From positions 62,001 to 126,000 of the forward strand of contig CBDAVM010000002.1 in the NCBI GenBank assembly GCA_965200895.1: a stretch of DNA of 64,000 nt, in the 5' to 3' direction. The notes under the pieces were generated by a model. That model did no database searches and was not told the origin of the DNA. It saw nothing but the letters and a program-made list of their open reading frames with translations. The first letter of the stretch is position 1. Every line of letters begins with the position of its first letter. This document shows positions 17,362-24,989 of this stretch, piece by piece. Source of the stretch: WTFV01 sp965200895. GTDB lineage: Bacteria > Acidobacteriota > Vicinamibacteria > Vicinamibacterales > UBA8438. Both the position numbers and the translations under genes were made by a program.

Positions 17362-17622
17362 CTACGCCGCGCGCTTCCCGGTGATCGCTTCGCGCAACCC
17401 TTCCAGCAACCCTTCGACCTTCGCCATTCGCTCTCGGAGGTAGGCGATCTTCTCACCCTGGGCGTCGATCTTCTCCTGCAGCTTCTCACCCTGCGCATCG
17501 ATCTTCTTCTCCAGCTTCTCACCCTGCACATCGATCCGGTTCTGCGTGCGCCGGTTGGCGGTGCCGATGGCGACAAGAATCGCGATCCCGAACCCGACGA
17601 CTGTCAACGTGGTCTCGTCCAT
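17362..17622 (-). CDS. Small TM plus coiled-coil repeat protein
   Basis: The 86-residue protein has one N-terminal membrane segment (TLTVVGFGIAILVAIGTA) followed by a coiled coil built of repeats of IDAQGEKLxxK (three full copies) and ending in RMAKVEGLLEGLREAI. The membrane anchor plus cytoplasmic coil resembles small scaffold or XhlA-like proteins, but no family can be named with confidence. AGGAG lies 8 nt before the ATG. The preceding 287 nt (17075-17361) hold no gene that could be recognised. Confidence 0.65.
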   Translation of the reverse strand: MDETTLTVVGFGIAILVAIGTANRRTQNRIDVQGEKLEKKIDAQGEKLQEKIDAQGEKIAYLRERMAKVEGLLEGLREAITGKRAA

Positions 17623-17700
17623 GTCGTGTCTCCTGTTCCGCCGCGCCGCGTTCAGGAACCCGTTCCCGGCTGGCCGCGCCTTACCCGGGTCGGCGCTGTC

Positions 17701-17787
17701 GGCGCGCATCGGTCGTGTGCGCGCTGGACACATCGGTCACCGTTGGCGCGCATCGGCCATGTGGGCGCTGGCCATTGGCGCGCATCG
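17701..17787 (+). repeat. Three copies of ggcgcgcatcg in a gene-free gap
   Basis: ggcgcgcatcg occurs at 17701-17711, 17745-17755 and 17777-17787, within variants of a longer unit containing cggtc/ggccat and gtgggcgctgg. It lies between the halogenase-like gene and the coiled-coil gene. It may be a short degenerate repeat family; a second array of different sequence lies near 31.9 kb. Confidence 0.5.
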
Positions 17788-17807
17788 ACGGTTGGACTGA
17801 ACCTGCG

Positions 17808-19079
17808 TCATGCGGGCGAGTGCTCCACCGGCGTGGCGGTTTCCGGCCGCGACGTCCGCGCCGAGAACTCCTGCAGCGCCTCGAACAGCGGTCCCAGATC
17901 CGCGAACACGTTGCCGACCAGCGCGTCCACCAGCCGCGGCTGCAGGTCGGGGTGGGCGCGGATGAAGTCGCGAAAGCTGAACGTCTGGTTGTAGAACGAC
18001 AGGACGAGCTGCCGGAACTGGTCGAGCGCCCAGCGCATGTCGCGCTCGTAGTCCACGAACGTCTCCGCGGTCACGCCGCCCGCGTCGAGGCCGCGGTGCA
18101 CGGCGTCGGCCGCCATCTCCCCGCTCTTGAGGGCCATGAAGACGCCGGTGGAGAAGACCGGGTCGAGGAACGAGAACGCATCGCCGGCCAGGCAGAAGCC
18201 GTCGCCGCCGATGGACGCGGCGCGGTAGCTGAACTCGCCGGTCACCCGCACGGGTTCGAAGCGCGCCCCCGTGCGCAGGTGATCGCGGATCCAGATGCAG
18301 TCGGCCGCCTCGCGCGCGAAGATCGCTTCCGGGTCGCGGGTGTCGCGGTACAGGTAGTCCGCCTCGGCGACCACGCCGACGCTGACCATGTCGTCCGGCA
18401 GCGGGATGTACCAGAACCAGCCCTTCTCGGGGACGTAGGCGACGGTCGTGGCGCCCTCGTCCAGCCCCGGGTCGCGCTTCGCGCCGCGGTAGTAGGTGAA
18501 GATCGCGATCTTCGTCAGGTCCGGGTCGCGCCGCTTCCAGCCGAGCTTCGAGGCGAGGAACGTGTCGCGGCCGGACGCGTCGATGACCGCGTCGGCGCGC
18601 AGCGTCAACGGCTCGCCGTCGGGGCCCGCCGCCCGGACGCCCACCGCGCGGTCGCCGTCCATCAGCAGCTCGCGGACCACGGTCCCCTGCCGCACGTCGG
18701 CGCCCTTCGCCCGCGCGTTGTCGAGCAGCATGCGGTCGAAGTCGCTGCGCAGCACCTGCCAGGTCGTCGCGCACGGGTGCTTGATCGTCTCGAAGAAGTA
18801 GAACGGTTGCGACACCTTGCCGGTCGTCGAGACGAACTGCACGCTGTACTTTTTCGGGCACGCCGCCTGCTCGAACCAGTCGAGCACGCCGAGCCGCTCG
18901 AAGGTGAACCACGTATACGGCATCAGCGACTCGCCGATGTGGTAGCGGGGGAATGCCTCGCGCTCGAGGACGGCCACACGCCGGCCGTGCTGCGCCAGCA
19001 CGGTTCCGGCCGTGGCGCCGGCCGGCCCCCCGCCGATGACGATGCAGTCGTAGCGCTCTCGGGTGTCCATCCCCTTCAT
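17808..19079 (-). CDS. FAD-dependent halogenase-like monooxygenase
   Basis: The 423-residue flavoprotein starts with the FAD motif VIGGGPAGATAG, then PRYHIGESLMP, and contains WFWYIP, an exact match to the WxWxIP motif of flavin-dependent halogenases. A lysine in CPKKYSVQF aligns by spacing with the essential Lys of PrnA-type enzymes. DGFCLAGDAFSFLDPVFSTG is the second FAD-binding region. The family includes enzymes without halogenase activity (geranylgeranyl-reductase-like), so activity is not proven. Its ATG overlaps the stop of the chorismate lyase gene as ATGA, so the pair is one unit. A phenolic substrate derived from 4-hydroxybenzoate is a reasonable inference. Confidence 0.75.
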   Translation of the reverse strand: MKGMDTRERYDCIVIGGGPAGATAGTVLAQHGRRVAVLEREAFPRYHIGESLMPYTWFTFERLGVLDWFEQAACPKKYSVQFVSTTGKVSQPFYFFETIKHPCATTWQVLRSDFDRMLLDNARAKGADVRQGTVVRELLMDGDRAVGVRAAGPDGEPLTLRADAVIDASGRDTFLASKLGWKRRDPDLTKIAIFTYYRGAKRDPGLDEGATTVAYVPEKGWFWYIPLPDDMVSVGVVAEADYLYRDTRDPEAIFAREAADCIWIRDHLRTGARFEPVRVTGEFSYRAASIGGDGFCLAGDAFSFLDPVFSTGVFMALKSGEMAADAVHRGLDAGGVTAETFVDYERDMRWALDQFRQLVLSFYNQTFSFRDFIRAHPDLQPRLVDALVGNVFADLGPLFEALQEFSARTSRPETATPVEHSPA

Positions 19080-19657
19080 CGTATGACGAGCGGCAGCACC
19101 TCGAAGATGTCGCCGATCTTCTTGTCGCCGCGCACCACCTCGGTGCGCCGGCCGTAGAGCACGCGCGGCTCCCGCATCCAGAAGACGCCCATCATCTCCG
19201 GGTTCGGGGTGACCGCGAGGAAGGCCCGGACGCGGCTCTCGTACTCGAAACCACCGTCGCGGAGGATGCGTCCCAGCGGGATCTCGTTCTCCAGAATCTG
19301 CCGGCGGATGTCATCGGTGAACACGTCGAGCCGCATGCGGATGGCCCCCATCTCCACCGGCTGCCCGGCATACTCCTGCACCAGCAGCACCCGCCGGAAG
19401 TACGAGCCGTCCTCGGTGAACGTCGACAGCGGCCGCAGCACCACGCGCCCGCCGAAGTGCCGCTCGAGCGTCACCGTCATGTCGATGTCGTGCGCCAGGA
19501 GCGCGCGGTAGGGGAGCGGGATGTCGTCCGGTTGCACCACCTCCGCCCGTGGGATCTCGATGCCGGCCCGCTCGTAGACCAGGTCGAGAGGGTAGAGGAT
19601 ATCGTGCTCTCCCGCTTCGGCTTGGCGGCTTGCCACTGGGGCTTCCGATGTCGCCAT
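19076..19657 (-). CDS. Chorismate lyase-like protein (Rv2949c/DUF98 family)
   Basis: The 193-residue protein resembles the Rv2949c/DUF98 chorismate-pyruvate lyases: LPYRALLAHDIDMTVTLE, YFRRVLLV, EIPLGRIL and YGRRTEV. Such enzymes convert chorismate to 4-hydroxybenzoate and pyruvate. It lies directly upstream of, and overlaps by 4 nt, the WxWxIP flavoprotein gene. The pairing recalls systems that make halogenated phenols from chorismate. A simple role in quinone or pigment biosynthesis is the alternative. It starts 36 nt after the remnant protease gene. Confidence 0.72.
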   Translation of the reverse strand: MATSEAPVASRQAEAGEHDILYPLDLVYERAGIEIPRAEVVQPDDIPLPYRALLAHDIDMTVTLERHFGGRVVLRPLSTFTEDGSYFRRVLLVQEYAGQPVEMGAIRMRLDVFTDDIRRQILENEIPLGRILRDGGFEYESRVRAFLAVTPNPEMMGVFWMREPRVLYGRRTEVVRGDKKIGDIFEVLPLVIR

Positions 19658-19693
19658 AACGAACCTGTAGGCGTCGTCAGGATGGGTTGCGCG

Positions 19694-20151
19694 TCATTCG
19701 TGACGACCCATGTAGTCCTTCAGCAGGTCGAAATACGACCGCACGGACGAGTACAGGGTTGTCTGTTCGCTAGTTCTCCGGCCTTTTCTACTTGGGGATC
19801 GATGGGGCCCAGGCATGAGAAATAGTCCATCATGATCCGGTCGGCGCTGAGGGCGAAGATGGTGCCAGCGGACATTGCCCGATCGGGCACAATGACGGTC
19901 ACGTTCTCATGGTTCGAACGCAGCGTCGCCACCATCCGCTCGACCACCTCCACGATGCCTCCCGGTGTGTCCACGATCACCGAGACCGAAGCCCTCTTGT
20001 CGCCGCGCGCTTCTATCGCGTCTCGCAGGCGGCGGTCGAGTCCGGGGAGGATCGGGCCTGCGAACGCAACAACGTCTGCGTTGAGAGCTTTCTCAATGGC
20101 GTTGCGGTAGAAGTCCAAGTGCGATCTGACGCTGGTGTCGAGCGGTCCCAT
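19694..20151 (-). pseudogene. Truncated, frameshifted ClpP-class serine protease (SDH_sah/SppA-like)
   Basis: From ATG 20151 the frame encodes VIVDTPGG, VPDRAMSAGTIFALSADRIMM (catalytic Ser in AMSAGT) and LGPIDPQVEK, all typical of the SDH_sah family of ClpP-class proteases. After about residue 125 the family-like sequence stops, and the open frame ends at 19720. A different frame then reads LYSSVRSYFDLLKDYMG and stops at 19694, which looks like a genuine protein end. The protein is therefore far shorter than normal and appears to have suffered an internal deletion plus a frameshift near 19750-19765. It lies 5 nt downstream of the HemN-like gene. Confidence 0.65.
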
Positions 20152-20156
20152 TGTGC

Positions 20157-21497
20157 CTACGTGTACCGGATGTCGGTGTGCGCCGGCAGGAAGAACCGCG
20201 GCAGCAGGCTGTCGACCCGCAGGAGGCCGGCGCGCGACAGACGTACAGCCTCGGCGCTCGACTCGGCCAGGAAGCCGTCGGAGGCGAGTGAGGCGAACGG
20301 GTCGGTGAACCGTTCGCGCACGTCGATCCCGTACTTCGCCTGGAAGTAGGCGGGCCGGATCGAGCCCAGCTTGAGTTGCAGCACCAGCTCGCGGATCAGC
20401 CGCTCCTCGTCGGTCGGCCGGTAGGCCCGGTTGAGCGGGATGTGCCCGGCCTCGACCGCCGCTGCGTAGGCGCCCCACGAGTCAAGGTTCTGCATGTGGA
20501 CGCCGTTGACGTGTCCGAACGACGCCACGCCGAGGCCAGCGAGATCCGCGCCCTGCCACAGGCGGTCGCGGTAGACGAAGCTCGTGCGTCCGGGGTGCTT
20601 CACCGCGGTGTAGGCGCTGCCCACCATGTAGCCGGCCCGTTCGAGGGCGGCGAACGCCTCGTCCACCCAGCGGCGCTTGGTCGCCCACGGCGCAACGGTT
20701 TCCTGAAACTGCCCGGCGCCGCGCAGCCGGTCACTGCTGATCGTGGTGTTGAACGGCAGCTCCATCTGGTAGATGGTGACGCTGTCCGGATCGAGCGCCA
20801 CGGTCTTCTGCACGGCGTCCCGCCACTTCTCGTCGGTCTCGCCGAGCATGCCCGCGATCAGGTCGATGTTGATCTGCGGGAAGTCGATCGAGCGGGCGAA
20901 ATCGTAGGCCCGGAAGATCTCGGCCGAGCGGTGGGCGCGGCCGTTCAGTTCCAGGATGTGGTCGTCGAAGTGCTCGACGCCGAGGCTGAGCCGCGTGACG
21001 CCCATCGCACGGATGGCGCGCAGCTTCGATTCGGTGAGCGTGCCCGGCTCGCACTCGAAGGTGATCTCGCTTGCGGTCGACCAGGGCGTGACGGCCGAGA
21101 GCCGGTCGACCAGGCCGCGGAGCTGCCGCACCGACAGGAACGACGGCGTGCCGCCCCCGAAGTAGATGAAGTCGAGCGGCCGACCGGCGATGGCCGGCTG
21201 CTCGGCGTACAGCTCCCACTCGCGGCCCAGCACGTCCAGGTACGACTGCACCTCGGCCGCGTTCCTGTCCGTGTAGACGCGGAAGTAGCAGAAGTGACAG
21301 CGCTTGCGGCAGAAGGGGATGTGCAGGTACAGGCCCAGCGGGACGTCGGCCGCGCCCGGCGTGGCGAGGGCGGGTCGCGCCGCGTCCGCCACCGCGTCCG
21401 CCGTCCAGGTGGAGAACGGCGGGTAGTTGGCCACGAAGTAGCTGCCGACCTCGGTTTCCTGCACGGTCGCCGCGGCCGCCGCTGCGGCATCACTCAT
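20157..21497 (-). CDS. HemN/HemW-like radical SAM protein
   Basis: The 446-residue protein has YLHIPFCRKRCHFCYF with the CxxxCxxC radical-SAM cluster motif, FIYFGGGTPSFL, and EITFECEPGT, followed by a HemN-like C-terminal part. Relatives are coproporphyrinogen-III oxidase-like proteins: HemN, the heme chaperone HemW, and class C radical SAM methyltransferases. Which of these it is cannot be told from sequence alone. ATG 21497 is chosen because TATGAT lies exactly 7 nt upstream; ATG 21509 is the alternative. It is the first gene of a minus-strand run leading to the chorismate lyase and halogenase-like genes. Confidence 0.8.
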   Translation of the reverse strand: MSDAAAAAAATVQETEVGSYFVANYPPFSTWTADAVADAARPALATPGAADVPLGLYLHIPFCRKRCHFCYFRVYTDRNAAEVQSYLDVLGREWELYAEQPAIAGRPLDFIYFGGGTPSFLSVRQLRGLVDRLSAVTPWSTASEITFECEPGTLTESKLRAIRAMGVTRLSLGVEHFDDHILELNGRAHRSAEIFRAYDFARSIDFPQINIDLIAGMLGETDEKWRDAVQKTVALDPDSVTIYQMELPFNTTISSDRLRGAGQFQETVAPWATKRRWVDEAFAALERAGYMVGSAYTAVKHPGRTSFVYRDRLWQGADLAGLGVASFGHVNGVHMQNLDSWGAYAAAVEAGHIPLNRAYRPTDEERLIRELVLQLKLGSIRPAYFQAKYGIDVRERFTDPFASLASDGFLAESSAEAVRLSRAGLLRVDSLLPRFFLPAHTDIRYT

Positions 21498-21504
21498 GAT
21501 GCGG

Positions 21505-21510
21505 ATCATA
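21505..21510 (-). promoter_or_regulatory. Candidate leaderless -10 TATGAT before the HemN-like gene
   Basis: TATGAT is followed by 7 nt and then ATG 21497 with no Shine-Dalgarno site. The spacing predicts transcription starting at or near the A of the start codon. Confidence 0.45.
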
Positions 21511-21540
21511 CCAGCCCGGCGCGCCGCAACCCGCGCGGAG

Positions 21541-21642
21541 GCGCAGAGCGTCTCGGCCCGCACAACCGGATCGGTCGGTATCGACAAGACGGGGCCGTGC
21601 AGGCGCGCGGCGCACAGCGTCCCGGCCCGCACAACCCGGATC
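21541..21642 (+). repeat. Imperfect 32-33-bp direct repeat pair
   Basis: gcgcagagcgtctcggcccg plus its continuation (21541-21572) recurs as gcgcacagcgtcccggcccg plus continuation (21610-21642), sharing cccgcacaacc..ggatc. The pair lies directly upstream of the DUF1703 remnant, in a 361-nt stretch (21498-21858) with no intact gene. Confidence 0.6.
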
Positions 21643-21654
21643 CGCGAGGAGGGC

Positions 21655-21810
21655 CGCCGCTACGTGGACAAGACCCGGTTCGCCCACCGGCTGGTCGACG
21701 AGGGGAAGCACTTCTTCCTGTCGCGCCCGCGGCGTTTCGGCAAGAGCTGCATGCGAACACGGGCCGGCGGGTGGTGGTGCTGGTGGACGACGTTCGACGC
21801 GGGCAGTATC
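21655..21810 (+). pseudogene. Remnant of an AAA-ATPase-like (PF09820/DUF1703) gene
   Basis: One frame encodes YVDKTRFAHRLVDEGKHFFL followed by SRPRRFGKS, the N-terminal signature and Walker A region of DUF1703 AAA-ATPase-like proteins. It then jumps almost directly, in another frame, to TGRRVVVLVDDV, which matches the Walker B region normally over 100 residues later. The middle and all of the C-terminal part are missing. This is a decayed fragment, not a functional gene. Confidence 0.65.
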
Positions 21811-21858
21811 TTCACTTACGCGTAAGCCGTCGCGTCCCCTGGGGCGACCCCGCGGCGC

Positions 21859-23022
21859 TCACCCGAAGCAGTAGAGCACGCCGTCCTGCGAGCCGATCAC
21901 CACCTTGCCGTCGGCGATGGCCGGCGACGCCGACAGCGGCGCGCCGGTGTCGAACTCCCAGAGCTTCTCGCCGCTCTCCAGATCGAGGATGTAGAACCGG
22001 CCGTCGCCGGAGCCGATGTACACGCGGCCGTCGGCGGCGGCGGGAGACGAGTCGACGCGCGCGCGGGTCATGAACGTCCAGCGCATCTCGCCGGTCTCGG
22101 CGTCGATGCCGTGGACCATGCGGTCGCGCCCGCCGATGACGACGGTGCCGTCGACGTGCAGCGCCGAGGAGTAGAAGGGGAAGTGCCGCCGCGGATGCTC
22201 GTAGCGCCAGACCATGCCGCCGGTGGCCAGGTCGAGGCTGACCACCTGGTTGTCGAACGTGCCGTAGTAGGCGCGCCCGTCGTGGATGGCGGACGACGCG
22301 GCGGTGTAGGCGCCGGCCGGGACGCTCGCGATCTCGGTCCCATCCGAGATGCGCACGCCGTGGAACACCTCGTCGCAGCCGCCGAACCAGGCGACGCCGT
22401 CGGCGACGGCCGGGGTGGCGTGGACGTAGTTCTGGGTCTCCACCTGCCAGGCCAGTTCGCCGGTGGCGGCTTCCAGTCCGTACAGGTAGCCGTCGTACGA
22501 TCCGATGAGGACGCGGTCGCCGGACAGCACCGGTGACGACTTGATCTCGCCCTGCGTCGCGTAGGTCCAGACCTCCTCGCCGGTCTCGGCGTCGACGGCG
22601 TGCAGCACGCCCGCCAGATCGCCGACGAAGACCATGCCGCGCCCGATGGCCGGCGACGACTCGCCGATGCCCATCCGCTCGCTCGCCTTGTAGCGCCACA
22701 GCAGGTCGCCGGTCTCGAGATCGAGCGCGACGAGCTCGCCCGTGTAGGTGCCGACGTAGACGGTTCCGTCGGCGATGGCGGCCGACGAGTCGATCGATTC
22801 GCCCGCCTCGAACGACCAGAGCAGCCGCGGGTTCTCCGGCACGGTGGCCGACGAGACCCCGGTCAGGCCGACGGTGCCGCGGAACTGCGTCCAGGCGTCG
22901 GGCGGGGCCGCCGACTGCGCGGCTGCCATGCCGGCGCCGGTCAGCGACAGAAGGACGGCAAGCGCGGCGGCCGAGGAGGTTGCAGGAAACCACAGGCGGT
23001 GTGACTGACTCAATAGGCGCAT
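21859..23022 (-). CDS. Secreted PQQ-like beta-propeller repeat protein
   Basis: The 387-residue protein has a signal peptide (about residues 1-35, cleavage near AAAQS) and seven or eight repeats of the PQQ-propeller type, each with a form of SSPA..DG.VY.GS.DG.LYALD..TG...W. It lacks the catalytic residues expected of a quinoprotein dehydrogenase, so a BamB-like scaffold or binding role is as likely as enzyme activity. It overlaps the 3-prime end of the iron alcohol dehydrogenase gene by 13 nt, which implies co-transcription. Confidence 0.82.
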   Translation of the reverse strand: MRLLSQSHRLWFPATSSAAALAVLLSLTGAGMAAAQSAAPPDAWTQFRGTVGLTGVSSATVPENPRLLWSFEAGESIDSSAAIADGTVYVGTYTGELVALDLETGDLLWRYKASERMGIGESSPAIGRGMVFVGDLAGVLHAVDAETGEEVWTYATQGEIKSSPVLSGDRVLIGSYDGYLYGLEAATGELAWQVETQNYVHATPAVADGVAWFGGCDEVFHGVRISDGTEIASVPAGAYTAASSAIHDGRAYYGTFDNQVVSLDLATGGMVWRYEHPRRHFPFYSSALHVDGTVVIGGRDRMVHGIDAETGEMRWTFMTRARVDSSPAAADGRVYIGSGDGRFYILDLESGEKLWEFDTGAPLSASPAIADGKVVIGSQDGVLYCFG

Positions 23023-24176
23023 CGGTATACCTCCAACGCTTCATGCGTGCCAAGGGGTCTCGGATTGAACGTGCCGGTCCATTGCGTGGCGGCGGCTTCG
23101 GCGAGAGTCGCCAGGTCCTGCTCCGGTACGCCGGTCGTCCGCAGGTCCGCCGGAAACCCGCCCGACCGGCCCAGTTCGATCAGGCGATCCGCCAGCCGGT
23201 CCCCCGCCCCGCCGGACGTGGCGGCCAGGGGCATTCCGTTGACGAGGCCGCGGTAGAGATCGTCGGCGGCCTGCGCGTTCCACCGCACCACATGGGGAAG
23301 CAGGATCGCCAGCGCGACCCCGTGCGTCATGTCGTAGCGCGCGGTCAGGGGGTTCGCGCACGCGTGGGCGGCGCCGAGCATCGACTGCTCGATGGCGACG
23401 CCGGCGTAGAACGCACCGAGCTGCATCGCGCTCCGCGCGGCGATGTCGTCCCCGCGTTCGAGCACCCGCTCGTAGTTGGCGTTCAGCAGGAGGAACGCTT
23501 CGCGCGAGAAGAGCGCCGAGACCGCGGTCCGGCGCTTCGTAGCCGCCGTCTCCACCGCGTGGGCGATGGCGTCGAACCCGCCGGCGGCGGTGACCGCGGA
23601 CGGTTGCGACAGGGTCAGCTCGGGATCGAGGACGGCCACCCGGAAGGCGAGTTGCGGGTCGCCGCACGCCATCTTCATGTGGGTCTCGGCGTCGGCGATG
23701 ACCGCGTAGCTCTGCGCCTCCGATCCGGTGCCGGCCGTGGTCGGGACGGCGATCATCGGCAGCAGCGGCGCGTGGGTGCGTCCGTAGCCACGGTAGTCGG
23801 CGAGCAGGCCGCCGTTGGTCAACAGCAGATTGATCCCCTTGGCGCAGTCGAGCGAGCTGCCGCCGCCGAGGCCGATGACCGAATCCGGCCGGTACTTCCG
23901 CGCGAACGAAACGCCCCGTTCCACCATGGCCGCATCGGGGTTCACGTGGAAGTCGTCGAAGACCTCCACCGCCAGTCCTGCGTCGCGCAGCAGACCGAGC
24001 GCGCGGTTGACGTGCCCCGCTTCCTCGAGACCGCGGTCCGAGACCAGCAGCGGGCGTGTGAAGCCGAGGTCGCGGGCCAGCGTCCCGAGCCGATCGACGG
24101 CGCCCGCCCCGAACACGAGGCGCGTCGGGATGTGAAAGTCGAACGGGTCGAATGGCGTCATCGTCCTGGCGTGCAT
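23010..24176 (-). CDS. Iron-containing (group III) alcohol dehydrogenase
   Basis: The 388-residue protein has the group III alcohol dehydrogenase layout: N-terminal nucleotide domain with GLGGGSSLDCAKG, VPTTAGTGSEAQ, and metal-binding histidines in GFDAIAHAVE, GAAHACANPL and YDMTHGVALA. It should reduce aldehydes or oxidise alcohols with NAD(P) and an Fe2+ or Zn2+ ion. ATG 24176 has GGGAG about 4-5 nt upstream and TATATT 10 nt upstream; ATG 24161 is the alternative. A propeller protein gene overlaps its end. Confidence 0.9.
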   Translation of the reverse strand: MHARTMTPFDPFDFHIPTRLVFGAGAVDRLGTLARDLGFTRPLLVSDRGLEEAGHVNRALGLLRDAGLAVEVFDDFHVNPDAAMVERGVSFARKYRPDSVIGLGGGSSLDCAKGINLLLTNGGLLADYRGYGRTHAPLLPMIAVPTTAGTGSEAQSYAVIADAETHMKMACGDPQLAFRVAVLDPELTLSQPSAVTAAGGFDAIAHAVETAATKRRTAVSALFSREAFLLLNANYERVLERGDDIAARSAMQLGAFYAGVAIEQSMLGAAHACANPLTARYDMTHGVALAILLPHVVRWNAQAADDLYRGLVNGMPLAATSGGAGDRLADRLIELGRSGGFPADLRTTGVPEQDLATLAEAAATQWTGTFNPRPLGTHEALEVYRCAY

Positions 24177-24288
24177 CGATCTCCCGAATATACCCTGAAC
24201 ACACATTCCTTCAGCACCCGCCGGGGCGTCGTCGTCTGCGCCGGCGCCTTCCTTCGGCGCAATCGACGTCGCCTGCCCGGGACCCTGT

Positions 24289-24900
24289 TCATGCGGACCG
24301 CAGGTGCGCCAGCAGGGCGTCGAGGGAGGCGTCGAGCGGAGCAGCGCCGTCGATCGTCACGTCTGCGAACCGTCGGGTCGGCTCGACGTGACGGAGGTAC
24401 ATCGGCCAGACCGTGGCTTCCCACTGCCGGCGCACCGAGGCCGGACTCCGGGCCCGGTGCCGCGTATCCCTCGCGATGCGCCGCGCCCGCGCGGTGGCCT
24501 CGTCGATGGAGATGAAGACCGTCGTGTCATAGAGGGTTCGCAGCTCCGGCCAGCAGAGCGCCAGAATGCCCTCGACCACCAGGCAGGGGCCGGGTTGCAC
24601 GGTCCATGTGGCCCGCGCGCGGCGGTGCGTGCGGAAGTCGTAGATCGGCCGTTCGATGGAGCGGCCGGCGCGAAGCTCCAGGAGGTGCGTCCGGAGGAGG
24701 GTTGCGTCGATGGCCTCCGGCGCGTCGTAGTTGACCGCTTCGAGTTCCTCGGCGGTGGCGTCCGGACGGTTCCGATAGTAGGCATCGAACGGCAGCACGG
24801 CGGCGTCCGGCGGACCGAGGGCGGCGGCGGCGCGTCGGGCCAGCGTGGTCTTGCCGGAGCCGGAGGCGCCGGCGATCGCGATCAGATGCGGGAGCGCCAT
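24289..24900 (-). CDS. udk: Uridine kinase family protein
   Basis: The 203-residue P-loop protein starts IAIAGASGSGKTTLA (Walker A), has the FDAYYR substrate motif, YDAPEAID and YDFRTHRR, and a lid region IARDTRHRARSP. These fit the uridine/cytidine kinase and phosphoribulokinase-like family. It would phosphorylate uridine to UMP in nucleotide salvage. It is transcribed divergently from the chlorite dismutase family gene, with 89 nt between starts. Confidence 0.83.
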   Translation of the reverse strand: MALPHLIAIAGASGSGKTTLARRAAAALGPPDAAVLPFDAYYRNRPDATAEELEAVNYDAPEAIDATLLRTHLLELRAGRSIERPIYDFRTHRRARATWTVQPGPCLVVEGILALCWPELRTLYDTTVFISIDEATARARRIARDTRHRARSPASVRRQWEATVWPMYLRHVEPTRRFADVTIDGAAPLDASLDALLAHLRSA

Positions 24901-24976
24901 GCAGCCAGATGGCGCCGCCGGCCGTCAGGGGACGCACTCACGGTGTTCCCGCGCAGGTCGGCGCCGCCCGTCAGTA

Positions 24977-24982
24977 TAGAAT
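24977..24982 (+). promoter_or_regulatory. Candidate leaderless -10 TAGAAT before the Cld-family gene
   Basis: TAGAAT is followed by 7 nt and ATG 24990; TATAGA overlaps it two bases upstream. No Shine-Dalgarno sequence is present. Confidence 0.45.
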
Positions 24983-24989
24983 CGCCGCG

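Noticed and set aside
17808..19079. Geranylgeranyl reductase as the name for the flavoprotein
   Set aside because: The overall fold is shared, but WFWYIP and the spaced lysine favour the halogenase branch; kept as an alternative in the feature.
17715..19157. Plus-strand frame opposite the halogenase-like gene
   Set aside because: Shadow of the flavoprotein gene with Arg/His-rich composition and no motif.
21541..21840. Insertion sequence ends around the DUF1703 remnant
   Set aside because: The repeats are direct, not inverted, and no transposase fragment or target duplication is seen.
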